This document shows, piece by piece, positions 5,357 to 8,485 of a stretch of 8,485 nucleotides of DNA (its first letter is position 1; each line of letters starts with the position of its first letter). The stretch spans positions 1-8,485 of the forward strand of contig CAZOIA010000218.1 of NCBI GenBank assembly GCA_964579675.1, read 5' to 3'. The DNA is from CAZOIA01 sp964579675 (lineage in GTDB: Bacteria; Planctomycetota; Phycisphaerae; UBA1845; PWPN01). The position numbers and the translations under genes were made by a program. The notes beneath the pieces are model-generated. The model made no database searches. It saw nothing but the letters and a program-made list of their open reading frames with translations, and was not told the DNA's origin.

Positions 5357-7318
5357 ATGAACCCTTTTGTTTGCCGATTCGGGTGGGCTACCCTGATCGG
5401 AGCGTTGGGTTGCGCTCGCTTCTGCCTTGCCGCATCGATCACTTTTTCGCTCGCAAATCCCGGGGGTGCCGTGGTTTCATCTGGCTCAACGGTCACCGTA
5501 GAAGTCCGGGGCACTTTCGATGCCGCGCTGGTGGCCACACGTTTTCAGCTTACCGCCACTGGGGATGTCTCGGGCACTGTGGTCAATCGATCCGCAAACC
5601 CGACTACACCTGGGGGACTCACGTACATTTCCCAGACAAGTCACGATCCCTTTGAGGACAACCTACCCCATGATCTCAGTGCTGAGCCAATCAACGAAGT
5701 CTTGTGCGATCTGGACTATGATGGCGAGCCTGGTGGATCGACAGACGGCATTGCGCCTGGCGCAGACATTCTGCTAGAGACTTTGGACGTGGCCGTAATG
5801 GGCGCGGGGACCATCAGCCTTTCCATAACCAGTGCGACCGCTGCTCACACCCAGGGGCCTCCGAGCGGCCAGCTGTTCGACGACATTAGCATCGACCCAG
5901 TTGGGGGCACCGTCACGATCGACGTTGAATCGGTGCCGCCCGACTTCAATGGTGATGGCGATGTTGACCAGGATGACTATCAGACCTTTGAGGGCTGTTC
6001 GTCCGGCCCGGCTGTACCTCATGATGGCAGCGAGACCTGCCAGCAGGCGGATTTCGATGATGACAACGACGTTGACCAGTCGGATTTCGGCATTCTACAG
6101 AGATGCTACAGCGGCGAAGGCAACCCGGCAGATCCCAACTGCGCGTCCACAAACAGCCCGCCCACGGTTACAGACCCCTCGGTCACGGGGGACTTGACCC
6201 AGGGCTCGCCGGGAACGGTTACGGTATCTTGCACGGCAATCGATTCCGACGGGACCGTTGAGTCCGCCGAGGCGGACCTATCGGCCATTGGAGGATCAGG
6301 CACCCAGGTGCTTACGGAGGGAGTCGACAATCACTGGGAGTGGTCAGGTACGGTCACACCTCCTAATAGTGGCGAGCAGACCGTGACGTTCACTGCGACC
6401 GATGACATGGGTGCGCCGGGAACAGCCCAGGCATCAATCACTGTGGCGGGTTCGCCTCCCGCAAAACCGTCGCCACGCGGTTATCACTACATGACGTACG
6501 ATAGCGCTCGCGGCGTAACCGTGCTGTTTGGAGGGTCGGACGGCAGCAGCAGTCTTGGCGATACCTGGGAATGGGACGGCACCACATGGACGCTGGTCAC
6601 CACGACCGGCCCGTCACCGCGAGCCAATCACGCGATGGCCTATGACAGCGCCCGCGGCGTGACCATACTGTTTGGGGGCTACACCACGGACTACAACGGT
6701 GAGACCTGGGAATGGGACGGTACGGCTTGGACCCAGAGGATCGTGAGTGGGCCTTCGGTCCGCTTGGCACACAAGATGGCCTACGATAGTGCTCGTAGCG
6801 TGGCCGTGCTGTTTGGGGGCTACACCGGACCGGGCACTCACAGCGGCGAAACCTGGGAATGGGACGGCACCGCTTGGACACTGGTAGCCACTACTGGACC
6901 ATCGCCGCGCGGTCAACACGCGATGACCTACGACAGTGGCCGGGGCGTGACTGTGCTGTTCGGGGGCTATACCGGAGGCGTGAGCGGCGAGACCTGGGAA
7001 TGGCACGGGACCACTTGGACACTGGAGGCAACCACCGGCCCGCCGCCACGGCAGCATCACGACATGGCATACGATAGCGCTCGGGGCGTGACCGTGTTGT
7101 TTGGGGGCAATACAAGCGGCACCTATGACGGTGAGACCTGGGAATGGGACGGGAGTAGCTGGACGCAGAGAGCAACTAGCGGTCCTTCGCCACGGCACCT
7201 TCATGCAATGGCATTCGACAGCAGCCGCGGCGTGACCGTTTTGTTTGGGGGCGGTGTGAGTGGTATTTACAACGACGAGACCTGGGAATGGGACGGTACA
7301 GCCTGGATGAGCAAGTAA
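5357..7318 (+). CDS. Secreted dockerin-like/Ig-like/Kelch-repeat protein
   Basis: The 653-residue product has a signal peptide (hydrophobic WATLIGALGCARFCLA, cleavage near residue 25-26). It is followed by a beta-rich, cohesin-like region (about 27-190). A double calcium-loop dockerin-like module spans 196-262, with loops DFNGDGDVDQDD at 196-207 and DFDDDNDVDQSD at 232-243 and paired Cys. An Ig-like domain at about 268-366 starts SPPTVTDPSVTG and shows SCTAIDSDGTV and TFTATDDMG. Six Kelch-like repeats run from residue 371 to the end, each with PSPR..H.MAYDSARGVTVL, FGG and (E/D)TWEWDGT.W. Such proteins are exported and bind ligands, proteins or polysaccharides; the ligand is unknown. Dockerin-like modules inside the chain, rather than at the end, are usual in Planctomycetota and need not mean a cellulosome. 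The strong ribosome-binding site fixes the start. The last repeat stops early (GTAWMSK), so the propeller may close imperfectly. Confidence 0.92.
   Translation: MNPFVCRFGWATLIGALGCARFCLAASITFSLANPGGAVVSSGSTVTVEVRGTFDAALVATRFQLTATGDVSGTVVNRSANPTTPGGLTYISQTSHDPFEDNLPHDLSAEPINEVLCDLDYDGEPGGSTDGIAPGADILLETLDVAVMGAGTISLSITSATAAHTQGPPSGQLFDDISIDPVGGTVTIDVESVPPDFNGDGDVDQDDYQTFEGCSSGPAVPHDGSETCQQADFDDDNDVDQSDFGILQRCYSGEGNPADPNCASTNSPPTVTDPSVTGDLTQGSPGTVTVSCTAIDSDGTVESAEADLSAIGGSGTQVLTEGVDNHWEWSGTVTPPNSGEQTVTFTATDDMGAPGTAQASITVAGSPPAKPSPRGYHYMTYDSARGVTVLFGGSDGSSSLGDTWEWDGTTWTLVTTTGPSPRANHAMAYDSARGVTILFGGYTTDYNGETWEWDGTAWTQRIVSGPSVRLAHKMAYDSARSVAVLFGGYTGPGTHSGETWEWDGTAWTLVATTGPSPRGQHAMTYDSGRGVTVLFGGYTGGVSGETWEWHGTTWTLEATTGPPPRQHHDMAYDSARGVTVLFGGNTSGTYDGETWEWDGSSWTQRATSGPSPRHLHAMAFDSSRGVTVLFGGGVSGIYNDETWEWDGTAWMSK
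5942..6142 (+). other. Dockerin-like calcium-loop pair in the Kelch protein
   Basis: It encodes residues 196-262 with two Asp-rich 12-residue loops, DFNGDGDVDQDD and DFDDDNDVDQSD, each followed by an aromatic or aliphatic helix start and a Cys. It belongs to the type-I dockerin/EF-hand class and is the intact counterpart of the relic at 4755-4886. Confidence 0.85.
6467..7315 (+). repeat. Six tandem Kelch-like repeat units
   Basis: Units begin at 6467, 6611, 6752, 6899, 7040 and 7184 and are 144, 141, 147, 141, 144 and 132 bp. Each encodes 44-49 residues. Shared DNA words such as the ACCTGGGAATGG core show recent duplication. The last unit lacks the final few residues (LVATTG or TQRATSG type) that end the others. 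Confidence 0.9.
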
Positions 7319-7445
7319 GTCTTCCGGAAATACATACACCGCACTTTGGACGTACGGTTGGATCGAATGAGAGTGGGCTGAAGGGTAAGAGGAATAAGTC
7401 AGAGCAGATTATCCCGAAACTTTGTGAACCCGAGGTGAAACTCTT

Positions 7446-7465
7446 CCACGCACCTTCGTGCGTGG
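7446..7465. terminator. Hairpin between the two plus-strand genes
   Basis: CCACGCAC (7446-7453) pairs perfectly with GTGCGTGG (7458-7465) around CTTC. It lies 127 bases after the Kelch gene stop and 66 bases before the next start. The following bases GCTGATTTCTG do not form a good T-run, so a terminator role is only possible; an mRNA structure in the leader of the peptidase is another reading. Confidence 0.4.
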
Positions 7466-7530
7466 GCTGATTTCTGCGAAACACAACGAACGGCAATCGT
7501 TGTCTAGAATTCCTAGCTCGGAACAAGACC

Positions 7531-8485
7531 ATGAAATCGCTGCTGAAACATACCGGAGTACTCGCGGTCGCGCTTTCTATCCCGGCTCTTGCCCAACGAG
7601 ACACGTTTACTGACCCTGCTGCTCCTGCTGCACGTCAGACAATGGTCCAGCAACTAACCGAGAGGAATCTTAAGGCCAGGCAAGTCGCCCTGGCTGAGGC
7701 TCGCAAATGGGGCTGGCCCACGGAGGGTACCGCCGATGGCGCAAGATTCGAACTCATAGCCGTCCAGCGGGGGCGACCAGTCTACTACATCACAAACAAC
7801 CTCAATGCGGCCGTATCCACATCTGCCGACCTTGTTCGCAATACGCCACCGTACAACGTTGATGGCAACGGGCTTACTGTTGGCATTTGGGACGGGGGAA
7901 CAGTCCGCACAACGCACAACGAGCTGAACGCGCGCACGCAGTGGTTAGACAGCGATCCTGTCGACCTGAGAGACCATGCAACCCACGTCGCCGGTACGAT
8001 CGGTGCTTCCGGTACCGACGCAAACGCCCTGGGCATGGCGCCTTCAGCCCTCATCGATTCTTACAATTGGCTCAACGACAGTGCCGAGATGGCTGCTCGT
8101 GCCGCAGCATCGCCCGGCCAAGCGGGTATGATCTACGTGTCAAACCATTCTTATGGCGATATCAGCGGCTGGGTGTTTTATGGCCCGCTCGACTCCCCTC
8201 CATCTGGTCAAGTTGGCTGGCACTGGTGGTCAGCCTCGGAATGGAGTCAACGCGAAGACAGCAACTTTGGCCGTTATGATTGGGGAGCGGCCCAATGGGA
8301 TCAGGTTTGCTATGGCGCCCCATTCTACCTTCCATTCAAATCTGTAGGTAACGACCGTAACGATGGGCCCTCGCAGGGTGAGACTGTCCATCATTGGACG
8401 GGACTTTTCTGGCAAGCAGAGACCTACAATCCAACCACTCATCCACCCATGGATGGATGGGACAACGGCGGGTTTGACACCGTTC
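7531..8485 (+). CDS. Secreted S8 (subtilisin-like) serine peptidase, 3' end missing
   Basis: The first 318 residues are visible and the gene runs off the window. A signal peptide (MKSLLKHTGVLAVALSIPALA, probable cut before QRD) leads into a propeptide-like region with VYYITNNLNAA. The subtilase core follows: GIWDGG with catalytic Asp121, DHATHVAGTI with catalytic His149, a VSNHSYGD strand and SVGNDRN with the oxyanion Asn274. The His motif is HATH where HGTH is usual. The catalytic Ser (GTSMA) has not been reached. Between His and Asn lies a Trp-rich insert (GWHWWSASEWSQREDSNFGR) that I recall from secreted S8 peptidases of Planctomycetota and Bacteroidota. The ATG at 7531 is the first in a frame open from 7471; the upstream GGAAC is a weak ribosome-binding site. 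It probably degrades extracellular protein; C-terminal domains cannot be seen. Confidence 0.9.
   Translation, partial: MKSLLKHTGVLAVALSIPALAQRDTFTDPAAPAARQTMVQQLTERNLKARQVALAEARKWGWPTEGTADGARFELIAVQRGRPVYYITNNLNAAVSTSADLVRNTPPYNVDGNGLTVGIWDGGTVRTTHNELNARTQWLDSDPVDLRDHATHVAGTIGASGTDANALGMAPSALIDSYNWLNDSAEMAARAAASPGQAGMIYVSNHSYGDISGWVFYGPLDSPPSGQVGWHWWSASEWSQREDSNFGRYDWGAAQWDQVCYGAPFYLPFKSVGNDRNDGPSQGETVHHWTGLFWQAETYNPTTHPPMDGWDNGGFDTV

Noticed and set aside
6614..7339. 241-codon minus-strand frame with repeated PVPFPGL
   Set aside because: It is the antisense of the Kelch repeats; its repetitiveness is inherited from them.

Overview
The window looks like a piece of a high-GC genome from the Planctomycetota, most likely a Phycisphaerae-type lineage. 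The main clue is a secreted protein at 5357-7318. It carries the double DxDxDxDVDQxD calcium-loop (dockerin-like) module ending in RCYSGEGNPADPNC, a form I associate with that group. A secreted subtilase and unassigned lipoproteins fit the same picture. The assignment rests on recognition, not on a search.

Layout, left to right. (1) 65-1403 is a CRISPR array of 19 repeats of 36 bp and 18 spacers of 35-38 bp, with no cas gene in view. The repeats fall into three contiguous blocks that share an identical 8-bp hairpin stem and differ almost only in the four-base loop (TCAC, TCAT, TTCG). (2) 1505-1945, minus strand, is the 3' remnant of a group II intron: the last ~127 residues of the maturase, then domain V, which contains the maturase stop codon, then domain VI with a GCAA tetraloop and a bulged A seven bases from the 3' end. 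It ends about 100 bp from the array. (3) 1946-2227 has no recognisable gene but holds two perfect inverted repeats. (4) 2228-4011, minus strand, holds two secreted or lipid-anchored proteins of unknown function, probably one transcription unit. The 5' part of the first carries a cluster of inverted repeats.

(5) 4070-5356 is a gene graveyard. It contains the C-terminal scrap of an IS256/Mutator-type transposase (minus), a run of hairpins at 4359-4475, and a decayed minus-strand copy of a dockerin-type gene at about 4755-5030. (6) 5357-7318, plus strand, is an intact secreted protein: signal peptide, beta-sandwich, dockerin-like pair, Ig-like domain and six Kelch-like repeats. (7) 7531 to the window end, plus strand, is the N-terminal 318 residues of a secreted S8 peptidase with catalytic Asp, His and oxyanion Asn visible; the catalytic Ser lies beyond the window.

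No complete new system is provable here. The strongest leads are the block-wise loop switching in the CRISPR repeats, the intron remnant beside the array, and the relic dockerin gene facing away from an intact one. The two plus-strand genes probably serve at the cell surface or outside the cell. The array is the only defence-related element.
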